Shown piece by piece: positions 18,578-27,573 of a stretch of 64,000 nt of DNA. The DNA is from CAITUY01 sp964611575 (GTDB lineage Bacteria; Verrucomicrobiota; Kiritimatiellia; CAIKKV01; CAITUY01). Position numbers and translations under genes: made by a program. The stretch spans positions 1 through 64,000 of the forward strand of contig CAZTAJ010000003.1 of the NCBI GenBank assembly GCA_964611575.1. The letters run 5' to 3'. The notes beneath the pieces are model-generated. The model worked only from the letters and a program-made list of their open reading frames with translations. It was not told the DNA's origin and searched no databases. Each line of letters begins with the position of its first letter. Positions within the stretch are counted from its first letter, which is position 1.

Positions 18578-21500
18578 CCGTCTAAGCCTTTCTCCTGGGA
18601 CTTCACTTGTGCGCCGAACACCGCCCAGGCCCTTCGGTAGTCTTCCTCGCGATCCACCTTGGTGAAGGGGGGATAGAAGGCCTTGGTCACGATCTGGAGG
18701 CCGTTGTCGATCGGCCAGGAGACCTCAAACGGGGCGTCGGGTGAGACTTTGCCGCTGGTGATGGCTTCCTGGCGCTGTTGCCAGGCGTCGCGGAATTCGG
18801 TGCCCCCGTCGTCTTTTCGGGCGGTATTGGGGATGTGGCGTCCGCGGGTGTCGTATTCGTCCACCCTTTCGTACTGGCGCATGACGGGGAACTGGATTCG
18901 GTAGATGTCGAGCAGTTCGTCCAAGGTCAGGCCGATGGCGAGAGCAACGAGCACGTCAATCTCTAGCAGCGCCTGTCGGCGGGCGAAGTCGCTTCGGAGC
19001 GGAGTCTTCCAGTCCCATTGCTTCGGGTTGAGGGCAGTCCATGGATGTTCGAACTCGTGGCACAAGCGCGCATCAGCCGTGGTCCAACGTTCCGCTTGCA
19101 TCGACTCGTCAGCAACAGCCGTCCACAGATCAGCGTAGGCGCGGGTGAGGCAGGAAAGGCGGAGAGCGCGATGACTTGCCCTGGCGGCATGCGGGCCTCC
19201 CAGCAGGGGAAGCATGGATGCGACATCGTGACGGCAATGCGTCTTTCCACCAGCCTTTGCCCAGAAATCCAGTACGAGTGAGAACGTCCCCGCAGCAAAC
19301 TGGCAAAGCAAACGAACATCACTGAAGGTTACACTGAATGCTGCGTCAATATGGGAGCAACCTGGAGGAAGAATCGCGGAGGTGAGCGTCCTTTCGGCAG
19401 CAGCACCTACTCGTGTTCGGTTCACGTATCGGGGATAGCTGGTTATCGGTCTTGGTAGCGCAGCAAGATCCACGTCTACCTTCTTCGTTTGACGCGTCGA
19501 GAAAGTGGACACTGCGCGACGTATCTCCGCCAGGTCTCTGACATCCGGATGCCCTCGCATCCATGCAACGACTGATGGGATGTCCCCATCGGCTTCGGCA
19601 ACGCACACGAATCTCCGGGCGGTGCGAGATCCGGGTTTGGCAGGCTCAATTCCGTAGACGTGGGCTGGCTCGCGAAAGAGGATGATCCAGATCTCCACGT
19701 CCATCTCGTCCGCAACAGGCCAAAAACCGGGCAATGACGGTTTGGGCCACTCGTCGATAGCGTTGTAGAAGTCTCTGCAATCGTCCCTGTCATTGCCGGG
19801 ACGGTAGCAGGAACGCGGCAGGTAATGATCTGGGATGACCGTGAGGTCAATGTCGTCGTAGTGAGAGTTCTCCGTGCACCGGGTTCTAGCCGTCTTGTTG
19901 AAGGGGGTGCCGACGAAGAAATGGGGGCCGGTGACAATCCAGTCGTCAACTGAGCTTGGCGTCAGACATGGTTGATCTTGACGAGTGATGATGCCGTCAT
20001 CTTTGGCCGTCTTCTCATTGAACATTTGCGTTGAAAAGTACTGTTTGTCGAGGGTTCCTAATCGCCTCTCCGTTTTGCCCAATTTGTCGATTACCTGAAT
20101 CAACGTCTGCGCGTGAACCTGAGGCATGCGGGACTGAAGTGGCGGTGTCCCAATCTCTTCCAGCAAGGATGTGAATTGTTCAAGTTCCTTGCTTGTGACG
20201 CGCACAACACGTTTGCAGTGGGGCCGGATGTTCCATTCGCCAGCATCGGTCTTGATCCCGGGGACCACTTCGGTTGCGTTCGTATGACTGAGACTCTGCG
20301 AAATCGTTTGGGGCAAGAAGAGGTTCGACATGTGTCGAAAGTCTACGATTGTGGCAGGTGGACCATAGAGGTTGATGCTGAACTTTAGGCGGCCATGGTC
20401 ATTCGTGCCGACAAACAAGGTGAATTCGTTCTCAAATTGGTAGTGTGCGCGGAGACGGGGGTACATCTCTGCCCGTAGTTGTCCCCCTTTAGCATCATCA
20501 TAAGGGCCCTCGGGATGGAGCAACCCGGCAATGCCATGTTCGTTGAGAATTGCCCAAGAACGGACGATGAAATTCTTGAAGAGATTGGGCCGGATGCCGA
20601 GAAGGATCGGGTAGTTCACCTCATCGGCGAGGAAGGAGGAAGATCCTTGCGAGGCCACATATGCCTCGCCGTAAGAGGCGCGAGCTTCCGGGTCCTGCAG
20701 AAGAGCGACGCGTTTCCTGGCAAGCTCGGTTGCACCGACATCCTTGACGCCGAGAAGGGGATCGATGTCGTACATCTTGGCGTCTTCAATCCAATCCGCC
20801 AAGATCCACGGCGGGTTGCCAACGATGAGATCAAAGCCGACATGCCTAGGTGACGGTCCAAGGATCTCTGCAAAAGCGAGATCCCAGTGGTGAAAGTTCT
20901 GCTCCCCGGCGATCGCGTGAGAAACACCGAGCGGCGCGAAAATATCGGCGAGTTGTTCGGCATCGGGAATTCGGCCGCCGGCCACCTTGATTAGAGCATC
21001 AACGTCAAATCCCAGGTGAATGCTCATCATGGCGCTGATACTCGGCAGGAGAGCCTGTTTCTCCAGGAGGAGTTCGGCAGCGCAGAGGAACGCCCGGCGT
21101 CCGGGCAGGTCGCCCATCCGCTCCAGCGGCCAGAACCACAAGGCACACCAGAGGTCCATGATGCATTTGATTCGCTGAAAACTGCCGCTCTTGGATTCCA
21201 GTTCGGCTTTGATGCGTTCGCGGTAGGCCAAACCGCTTTCGCGGTCCTCCTGATGAGCCACCGCGCGCTCGCCAAAGGCTATTTCGCCTTGCACGGTCTT
21301 CTCAAAGAAATCGGTCTTTTCGAATCGCACATTCGCGGGACTCTCAGCTCGGCGTCTCTGCGACTCCGCGAGGGCCTCTTCGATTACAGGCGGATTCGGC
21401 CAGACGGAGGCGGGCACGGCGGTTTTCTCCAGGGCATCGAGGCGGCGGGCGGTGTATTGGTCCCAGTGGTCATCCAGTAACTCGCTGACGCGCAACGCAA

Positions 21501-23850
21501 TCGTCGCGTCCTCGTTCGTCCATTTCGCCTGAGCTTCCTTCTTCAACCATTCGCTGGCCTTCTTACACTCGGCCGGCCAGAAGCCGCGCATGATCTTGTC
21601 CCCGGCAGCGGGCACCATGGCGTCGTTGAACACAAGGAAATGGTAGATCTCATTCTTCTTCCGGCCTTCGCCAGGCTTGAGTGGGCGCGGAGGTACAGCC
21701 TCTGCGCCACGATGCTTCCCCTCCATGACCTGTTTGGTCGTCCAGACCGCTCGGCGAGCGCCGATCAGGCTGTTACCGGGGCGGAGGCGAAGCCCGAACC
21801 AGGGTGTAGCACATGGAACCGAGGATTGAGACGCGGAAGAGGCGCCAACGGTGAGTTGGTGGACGGAGCCAAGCCAGAGCGTCAGGGAGCCGAGTTCGAC
21901 AGCGGTGGCGTTCAGGTCCACGCCGTACACGTTACGGGTGGTTATGAAGTGCTTCACGCGCCGCAGTTCTTCCTGGTAGCGCCCCGGGGCAATCCTGACT
22001 CCGGTCTGGTCCTGCTTGAGAGCCAGGTAGCGCGCTGCCAATTGGTTGGCCACTTCCTCCAGGAAGGAAGCACTCCCCATTGCGGGCTCGCACACCTTCA
22101 GATCGAGAACCTTGTCGGCATCGGCTGGTGTGAAGTCTTTCAGCAGTTCGCGCAGGGCTTCCTCCACCAGGCAGCGGGTCAGCACTTCCGGCGTGTAGTA
22201 CGATGCGCTCTGCTGGCGATCGATCGCCGACAGATACAGAATGAAGCTGCCTTGCGGATAGATGCGGGGCTTGCCGTTCGCCAAGCGCTCGACCTCGTCC
22301 CTATGGAACTCCTCTTGGCGGGCGAGCGACACAAACCACGATTGGGTCTTGCTGTCGCTCAGGTCTTTGCCCTTGGGCTTGACCTGGATCATGTCTTCCG
22401 GCGCGAACACGCCCTTGTAGGACAGCAACCCCTCGTAGACCGAGCCCAGTTGGTTGATCCCGAGTTCAGCGTAGTTGACGCGCCCGATAGTCTTGGCTTT
22501 CTCGCTGACGCTCAGCGACAGTTTCTTGATGACCTGCTGCAGGCACTGATTGCGGAGGTCGGCCTTGTCGAGCAGAGGCGTGCTGGCAGGATCGAACAGG
22601 GTCGCGGTCAGGGGACGGACGGTGAACGTCTGCGTGAGTCCGGCATCGGCAAACGCCAGTTCACCTTCACCGGCGGTATCGGGATGAAAACCCTGGTGGA
22701 TGATTGCGAACAACTTTCGCAGGTGCTGCTGGAAGTAGGTCCCGTCCTCAGTGGCTGGGGTCAGGGGCACCTGTTCGAGATCCCGAAGCGACTCAAGGCT
22801 GTACCCGAGGCGGTAGGCATCGTCATTGATGGGCAGGATGCCGAGTTCCGCCCCCCGCGCCTCAGCATAGAAACAGAAGATGAGCCGGTACACGTATACG
22901 AGCGACTCATGTTTCAGGTCCTGGGCAGAGACCGTTCGCTTGCCTGTTCCCGAGAAAGGATCTTCTACCTCCTTGTACGACAGGTGCTTTCTGCGTCGGT
23001 CGTCAACCCATTCGTTGGCCAGGAGCTCGATAGCTTCATGCACCGCCAGTTGAAGCGCCTCGGTGACACCGTGGGCGAACTTGTGTGACTGCTCTTCCAG
23101 TTTGTCGTGAAGTACCTTGTCGGACTCACCGCCAGGACAAAGCGTTTCAGAGGAAAGAAAGGCGGCCATGCAGTCAAACGTATCCCGTTCCTTGCGCCCA
23201 AAAGCATCGTCGAGGTCAAAAGCAAGGTAACGGCCTTGTGCGTAGGTGGTGCGGTCCAGAAGCACGATAGCACTGCCGGCGAGAAGCATCATCCAACGCG
23301 GCGCATCCTCCTCGGTGAAAAGTCGGCTGGCCAGGCGTGTCCAGTCGCCTGAACAGAGCTTCACCTGGTGTTCGTCTTCGGTCAATTGGTCGGCAAACGG
23401 AACCGTCTCCAGCGGATCTTCGCTGGCCATGCCTTCCTTGAGGCTTGCCTCTGGCCAGCAGAAAGCGGTTTCGCAGATGGCCAGCCACGGCTTGTTGTAG
23501 CGGCGCACGCAGTCGACCGTCGGAACAAAAGACTGCCCACCTTCCACAGGGACGTCTTGACGCGCCAGACCAGTGTAGCCCAGCGCCCCCAGGAGCAGGT
23601 TGTGCCACTTGGACAGGTCCTCGTACTCGGCGCGGTTTTGCCAGCGTCGTTCGGGGTTGTCCTCCTCCAATGCCTGGCCTTTGGCTCGGAAATACGGTTC
23701 TGCGAGGGCCTGCAGCCTGCGAGGCGGCGCCTCAGACCCTCGCTCCTTCCACTTGGCCGTAAGCTCGCGGATGTCCTTCGCGAAGGTGGTATCGAGGTAG
23801 TGGGCGGAGTAATACTCGCCGACGTTGCTTATGGCAGTGTCCAGCGGCAT
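18574..23850 (-). CDS. Giant Eco57I/PglX-type N6-adenine DNA methyltransferase, DrmMI-like
   Basis: A 1758-residue methylase. 'SYYTPEVLTRCLVEEAL' introduces the Rossmann core; motif I is 'KVCEPAMGSASFLEEVANQL' near residue 588, followed by 'NVYGVDLNATAVELG', and the catalytic motif IV is 'DLIVGNPPW' near 1010, so all key residues for SAM binding and adenine methylation are present. The long N-terminal region and the 700-residue tail probably handle target recognition or partner contacts. TAATG couples it to the SNF2 helicase gene upstream, the arrangement of drmD-drmMI in class 1 DISARM, where methylation marks host DNA. Motif I has SAS where GSG is usual, a mild oddity. BREX-type PglX is related but no pglZ or brxC is nearby. 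Confidence 0.87.
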   Translation of the reverse strand: MPLDTAISNVGEYYSAHYLDTTFAKDIRELTAKWKERGSEAPPRRLQALAEPYFRAKGQALEEDNPERRWQNRAEYEDLSKWHNLLLGALGYTGLARQDVPVEGGQSFVPTVDCVRRYNKPWLAICETAFCWPEASLKEGMASEDPLETVPFADQLTEDEHQVKLCSGDWTRLASRLFTEEDAPRWMMLLAGSAIVLLDRTTYAQGRYLAFDLDDAFGRKERDTFDCMAAFLSSETLCPGGESDKVLHDKLEEQSHKFAHGVTEALQLAVHEAIELLANEWVDDRRRKHLSYKEVEDPFSGTGKRTVSAQDLKHESLVYVYRLIFCFYAEARGAELGILPINDDAYRLGYSLESLRDLEQVPLTPATEDGTYFQQHLRKLFAIIHQGFHPDTAGEGELAFADAGLTQTFTVRPLTATLFDPASTPLLDKADLRNQCLQQVIKKLSLSVSEKAKTIGRVNYAELGINQLGSVYEGLLSYKGVFAPEDMIQVKPKGKDLSDSKTQSWFVSLARQEEFHRDEVERLANGKPRIYPQGSFILYLSAIDRQQSASYYTPEVLTRCLVEEALRELLKDFTPADADKVLDLKVCEPAMGSASFLEEVANQLAARYLALKQDQTGVRIAPGRYQEELRRVKHFITTRNVYGVDLNATAVELGSLTLWLGSVHQLTVGASSASQSSVPCATPWFGLRLRPGNSLIGARRAVWTTKQVMEGKHRGAEAVPPRPLKPGEGRKKNEIYHFLVFNDAMVPAAGDKIMRGFWPAECKKASEWLKKEAQAKWTNEDATIALRVSELLDDHWDQYTARRLDALEKTAVPASVWPNPPVIEEALAESQRRRAESPANVRFEKTDFFEKTVQGEIAFGERAVAHQEDRESGLAYRERIKAELESKSGSFQRIKCIMDLWCALWFWPLERMGDLPGRRAFLCAAELLLEKQALLPSISAMMSIHLGFDVDALIKVAGGRIPDAEQLADIFAPLGVSHAIAGEQNFHHWDLAFAEILGPSPRHVGFDLIVGNPPWILADWIEDAKMYDIDPLLGVKDVGATELARKRVALLQDPEARASYGEAYVASQGSSSFLADEVNYPILLGIRPNLFKNFIVRSWAILNEHGIAGLLHPEGPYDDAKGGQLRAEMYPRLRAHYQFENEFTLFVGTNDHGRLKFSINLYGPPATIVDFRHMSNLFLPQTISQSLSHTNATEVVPGIKTDAGEWNIRPHCKRVVRVTSKELEQFTSLLEEIGTPPLQSRMPQVHAQTLIQVIDKLGKTERRLGTLDKQYFSTQMFNEKTAKDDGIITRQDQPCLTPSSVDDWIVTGPHFFVGTPFNKTARTRCTENSHYDDIDLTVIPDHYLPRSCYRPGNDRDDCRDFYNAIDEWPKPSLPGFWPVADEMDVEIWIILFREPAHVYGIEPAKPGSRTARRFVCVAEADGDIPSVVAWMRGHPDVRDLAEIRRAVSTFSTRQTKKVDVDLAALPRPITSYPRYVNRTRVGAAAERTLTSAILPPGCSHIDAAFSVTFSDVRLLCQFAAGTFSLVLDFWAKAGGKTHCRHDVASMLPLLGGPHAARASHRALRLSCLTRAYADLWTAVADESMQAERWTTADARLCHEFEHPWTALNPKQWDWKTPLRSDFARRQALLEIDVLVALAIGLTLDELLDIYRIQFPVMRQYERVDEYDTRGRHIPNTARKDDGGTEFRDAWQQRQEAITSGKVSPDAPFEVSWPIDNGLQIVTKAFYPPFTKVDREEDYRRAWAVFGAQVKSQEKGLDG

Positions 23851-26834
23851 TACCTTCCTCCTCCTTCAATCACCAACACAAGCCGCGTTGTCGGCTGGGC
23901 GGTCGCATCGAAGTAGGTTCGCTGCCAGTTGTCCTCCCGGTCCTTGGCGTAGGCGTTGATCTCCTCGATCTCTCGCCGCCAGCGCTTGGACGCTGCATCG
24001 CCATCGGCAATCAGCTTCTCCAGGAGTTCCACCCGCCGCTTCTTCCAGTTGCGCAAACGCCGGGTTTCCTTTCTCAGGAGGGGCGCCATCTTTGCGTCGC
24101 GGTCGTGCTTCACCTGGCGCATGTGCTCCAGACTGGCATCTACCGCAGCCGCGATGAGTGGTTCGGCCGCACCGGACGACTGGAACTCGCCTTTGTTGAT
24201 GAGGCTCTTGAACTGGGCCGCATCGAGCGCCTCGGCAAGTGACCTGTGCTTGAATACACCCCCCTTTTCAAAGGATATGGCGTGGGCGTCCACCACGAGC
24301 GGTGTGCCGGACTTGCTGGACACCTGCCCGATGAAGCAGAAGCAGAGTTCACCGGGATTCAGGCCTTTTGAGAGAATGTGTGGCGCTTGGCCGCGCTTCA
24401 TGACCATGACCAGACGTTCGGCAACCCATTGCAGCACGGGATTCTGGTCAAGAATCATGTGCACTTTGGCCCAGTGGCCGGCCGTATTCCGGGCGGCTTG
24501 GATGGCTAGGTTGGCATGATCGATGTTGTCGGTGAACTGGAACTGGTCGTGCTCAGGCCATGCCTCGGACGGGATCGCTGTGGCCCCAAAAACGACATCG
24601 TCACGCATGTTTGGCGATCCGAGTCTACGGCTCAGGTCACCGGGAGCATCGACGGTGACCATGTGTCCATCCTCCCGGATGGGGCGGTAGTCGTGGTTCA
24701 GTTCGGCCAGGTAGCGGTATCCCTCGACAAGGAAATCCCTATCCTTGTACAAGCGAAGCCGTGACGTGCACTGCTCAGGCGCTCGCACGGTTTCATCCAT
24801 GCTGGGTGCTGCAGGCCCTTCGCCCAAGAGGAATTTCAGATAATCTCCTTCACCTTCCTTAGTCGCCGACCGCAACACCTCCTCGAGAGCACTGGCCTCA
24901 GCGGACTGGGTAACGGTCGCCGCGCTTTCCAGCACGGCAGTGTTGCCAGCAAGAATCCCTTTCTCCGCGATGTACCGTTCCTCCGCCTCGGGGTCATAAA
25001 GCTTGAGGACACTCTCACCTGATCGTGTGGAACGGTTGATCTCCTCCACCTTGGTGATGAGACGGTCGAAAATGTCCCGATCTCCGGCGAGTTGTTCCTG
25101 CCGCGAGTTCACCATGAGGTAGCGCAGGCAGGGGGTGTTGCGCTGTCCGAAGCGGTCGATACGTCCATTCCGCTGGATTAGCGTGATGATGGACCAGGGC
25201 AGATCGAAGTGGATGATGTTATGGCACTCGTGGTGAAGGTTGATTCCCTCAGAGGCAACATCCGTTGCCACGAGCATTCGCATGGGTGAACTGCCCGTGC
25301 CGAAAGACTCGACCGTCTTCATGAGGTGGATGTCCGGGACTCCACCGTGAATAACGCCGATCGCCTGGTCCGGCTGTTGATCGAAGCTCTTGGAGTGCTT
25401 GATGTTGAAGTCCCTTACCAGCGCCGCTACCAAGGCTTCCTGGGTCTGGCGGTACTCGGTGAAGATCAACACTCGCGGGCTCTTCTTGCCGCCATCCCAC
25501 CCGAGTTCCTTCAATTGCTTCTTCAGTAGCTTGTACCTTGTCGAGGCACCGATGGACTGTCCCTTCAAGGCGTCTTGCAGATCTCTCAGGTACGGGCTCT
25601 CGTTGCTCTGAGGATCATGCTTCTCAAGGTGCTCCTCGCGTTTGCTTGCCGTTGATGCACAAGCCTCGGGACTCGAAAGGAAGAGCTTGTAGAGGCCATA
25701 CTGGATGAGGGTGTCAATGCGTTCACCGCTGATGCCGAGGTTCTTGTTGTGCTGACGCATTCGGGCGAAGACATCGAGGACCCTCTCTTCGGCCTCCGAT
25801 GCTGACTCAGAAGTGGCGTTGAGCGGCACTACATGACGGTCCTTGAAGTTCTCGCCCGCCTCTTCACGGACATCTTCCTTGAAACGCATCAGGAAGAAGT
25901 CCTTGATGTCCTCCGGCTCGTACTCCCTGAATCTGGGGTCAGGGATGGCAGAGGGGTCCAGGAGGCTGATTAACCTGCCGAATGTCTCACGCTGGCCGTT
26001 GTGAGGAGTGGCCGTCGTGAGCAACAGACTATCCGTGCGCCTGGCCAGGAGTCTCGCAAGTCGGTGGCTGAGGTGTCGTTCCGGGACGCTGGCGCCGGCC
26101 ACGTTATGGGCCTCATCAATCACCACAACATCCCATCGTGTCTCTTCCAGGAAATGCCGGTAACGGCCAACATCCTTCAGGGTGTCGATGCTGATGATGA
26201 TGCGGTGGTAGATCTCAAAGGGGTTCTTATTCGCGGGAATACGCAACCTCAGACGGGCGATGCCCAGGGAGTCCAGTCGAACAAGGGGAATTCCGAAGCG
26301 ATTCCACAACTCCGACTGGAACTGAGTCAGCATGGACTTCTTGGCGAGGACGAGGATCCGGTTTGCCCGCCCTCGTCTCATGAGTTCCGTGATAATCATT
26401 CCGACTTCGATGGTCTTGCCCAGTCCCACAGCATCAGCCAGAAGGAGCCGGGGCCGAAGCTGCAGCAGCGCGCGATGGACTGCCTGGCGCTGGTACTCCA
26501 TGGGCTCGAAGACCCCCATGCGATCGAGGTCCGGGGCGATTCCCGTGACAGGCATTTGACGAAGTTGTGCCTCCAGGAACAGCCTTGCCATGCGGTAGCC
26601 GCTGGAACCGTCGGGGACGAGTGCCGTGTTGCGAGGATCCACCGGCTCGATGACATCCAGTTGTTCGAGGAATATCCGTTCCTGTCCGCGTACGAGATCG
26701 TCGGCCCCCACGCAGTGGATGGCGTTGTGCCTTCCCGACTTGTCGGCAGGAGACACGCGGGTGACCAGCCACTCCGCGTCTCGGCAAAGCACGCGCATCC
26801 CAGCGGCGAACGATGTATTCGTGCTAGACGGCAC
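23850..26834 (-). CDS. SNF2-family helicase, DrmD-like
   Basis: A 994-residue SWI2/SNF2 ATPase. 'LADAVGLGKTIEVGMI' (Walker A, near residue 135), 'VVIDEAHNVAGA' near 238, 'LLLTTATPHNGQRETFG', 'VATDVASEGINLHH' and 'LIQRNGRIDRFGQR' near 555 are all intact. The C-terminal part is rich in charged helices. It begins with GTG preceded by GGAGG 9 bases away, one base after the stop of the small DUF1232-like gene, and it is fused by a TAATG overlap to the methylase. Size, motif style and partner match DrmD of class 1 DISARM. It is likely a DNA translocase that helps distinguish or block unmodified incoming DNA (family inference). Confidence 0.87.
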   Translation of the reverse strand: MPSSTNTSFAAGMRVLCRDAEWLVTRVSPADKSGRHNAIHCVGADDLVRGQERIFLEQLDVIEPVDPRNTALVPDGSSGYRMARLFLEAQLRQMPVTGIAPDLDRMGVFEPMEYQRQAVHRALLQLRPRLLLADAVGLGKTIEVGMIITELMRRGRANRILVLAKKSMLTQFQSELWNRFGIPLVRLDSLGIARLRLRIPANKNPFEIYHRIIISIDTLKDVGRYRHFLEETRWDVVVIDEAHNVAGASVPERHLSHRLARLLARRTDSLLLTTATPHNGQRETFGRLISLLDPSAIPDPRFREYEPEDIKDFFLMRFKEDVREEAGENFKDRHVVPLNATSESASEAEERVLDVFARMRQHNKNLGISGERIDTLIQYGLYKLFLSSPEACASTASKREEHLEKHDPQSNESPYLRDLQDALKGQSIGASTRYKLLKKQLKELGWDGGKKSPRVLIFTEYRQTQEALVAALVRDFNIKHSKSFDQQPDQAIGVIHGGVPDIHLMKTVESFGTGSSPMRMLVATDVASEGINLHHECHNIIHFDLPWSIITLIQRNGRIDRFGQRNTPCLRYLMVNSRQEQLAGDRDIFDRLITKVEEINRSTRSGESVLKLYDPEAEERYIAEKGILAGNTAVLESAATVTQSAEASALEEVLRSATKEGEGDYLKFLLGEGPAAPSMDETVRAPEQCTSRLRLYKDRDFLVEGYRYLAELNHDYRPIREDGHMVTVDAPGDLSRRLGSPNMRDDVVFGATAIPSEAWPEHDQFQFTDNIDHANLAIQAARNTAGHWAKVHMILDQNPVLQWVAERLVMVMKRGQAPHILSKGLNPGELCFCFIGQVSSKSGTPLVVDAHAISFEKGGVFKHRSLAEALDAAQFKSLINKGEFQSSGAAEPLIAAAVDASLEHMRQVKHDRDAKMAPLLRKETRRLRNWKKRRVELLEKLIADGDAASKRWRREIEEINAYAKDREDNWQRTYFDATAQPTTRLVLVIEGGGR

Positions 26835-26835
26835 C

Positions 26836-27234
26836 CTAACAGTCCTCCGGATTGATGCACAGATCGTCCCGTCCTGCCACGCGCAGGCAGGCGTTGATCA
26901 CTTCGGCGTCATCGTCAAAGCCGATAGGCGACTTGTGGTCATCCTCTTCCTTGTTGGCGGACGAAAAGTACATAATCATGCCTTTGCACCAACAACGCGC
27001 GAACGGGGGAACAGACTCCCATTCCTTCACCACGGTCTCGATACGCCCGAGAAGCGCCTCGGCCAGTGCCAGGTCCAGGAGAGGATACCTTTTGTAGGCT
27101 GTCTGAGTCTGGACAACATGCTCACGCGCCTGTGCGAGCAGGGCTTCCACAGGCAGTGCCTCCGCCCGTGCAACGCACTCGTCCAAGTCCCTCATCTCGG
27201 TGGGCGACAGCCCCTCAGGCAGGAAACTCGACAT
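26836..27234 (-). CDS. Small DUF1232 (YkvA)-like protein
   Basis: A 132-residue protein. The C-terminal half, 'YFSSANKEEDDHKSPIGFDD' followed by 'DAEVINACLRVAG', resembles the DUF1232/YkvA domain, in which a conserved 'DD' pair follows a proline/glycine turn. The N-terminal half is helical. No signal peptide or clear membrane segment is seen. Start 27234 is 4 bases after the HTH gene stop and has purine-rich sequence upstream; a longer frame to 27297 would overlap the HTH gene by 59 bases and is less likely. Function is unknown. Tight coupling to the SNF2 gene suggests a component of the DISARM-like part. The domain call is tentative. Confidence 0.6.
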   Translation of the reverse strand: MSSFLPEGLSPTEMRDLDECVARAEALPVEALLAQAREHVVQTQTAYKRYPLLDLALAEALLGRIETVVKEWESVPPFARCWCKGMIMYFSSANKEEDDHKSPIGFDDDAEVINACLRVAGRDDLCINPEDC

Positions 27235-27238
27235 CGCC

Positions 27239-27430
27239 TCACCCTTCCTCGTCCCTGGCGCGGCCTGACTTGACCCAGTCGTTGACCTCCGCGACATCGA
27301 ACTTCCAGAGCCGACCGACCTTGTGCGCCGGCATTTCGCGCATGCGGATCCACCGATGCACGGTATCCTTGCTCACGCCGAGATGCGCGGCGATCTCCTC
27401 CAATGAGTACCATCGCTCAGGCCCAGACAT
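27239..27430 (-). CDS. Excisionase-family helix-turn-helix DNA-binding protein
   Basis: A 63-residue winged-helix protein of the MerR/excisionase type: 'YSLEEIAAHLGVSKDTVHRW', then 'IRMREMPAHKVGRLWKF' (the wing) and 'VAEVNDWVKSG'. It is nearly all DNA-binding domain. GGGAGG lies 8 bases before the ATG. It is the first gene after the 143-base gap and may control the ten or more genes downstream; three 9-base direct repeats lie just upstream and could be its binding sites. It might instead act as an excisionase for the island's recombinase, but it is 10 kb from that gene, so regulation is favoured (inference). Confidence 0.85.
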   Translation of the reverse strand: MSGPERWYSLEEIAAHLGVSKDTVHRWIRMREMPAHKVGRLWKFDVAEVNDWVKSGRARDEEG

Positions 27431-27458
27431 GGTCTCGACCTCCCATCCTATGCAACAT

Positions 27459-27485
27459 GCTTTACGCGCTTATACAGCTTAAACC
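27459..27485. promoter_or_regulatory. Three tandem 9-base direct repeats, candidate operator
   Basis: GCTTTACGC, GCTTATACA and GCTTAAACC follow one another without gaps, 29-55 bases upstream of the HTH start codon. All share GCTT and an A/T-rich centre followed by AC; the first is the most degenerate. Their position fits an autoregulatory operator overlapping the promoter. Binding by the adjacent HTH protein is inference. Confidence 0.4.
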
Positions 27486-27573
27486 GGAGTTATTCGTATC
27501 ACAACGGCCTTCGCGGACAAAGACAAAACGTGCGGTAGCGGCAGATCACGGCCACGGCACAGAGCGCTGGATG

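Noticed and set aside
21640..23088. 482-residue plus-strand open frame
   Set aside because: It lies entirely antisense to the methylase gene, whose motifs are clear; no ribosome site or family pattern is seen.
18574..26834. BREX or Dnd system
   Set aside because: The methylase is PglX-like in type, but no pglZ, brxC, brxL or dnd genes are in the window; SNF2 plus methylase plus DUF1998 helicase fits DISARM better.
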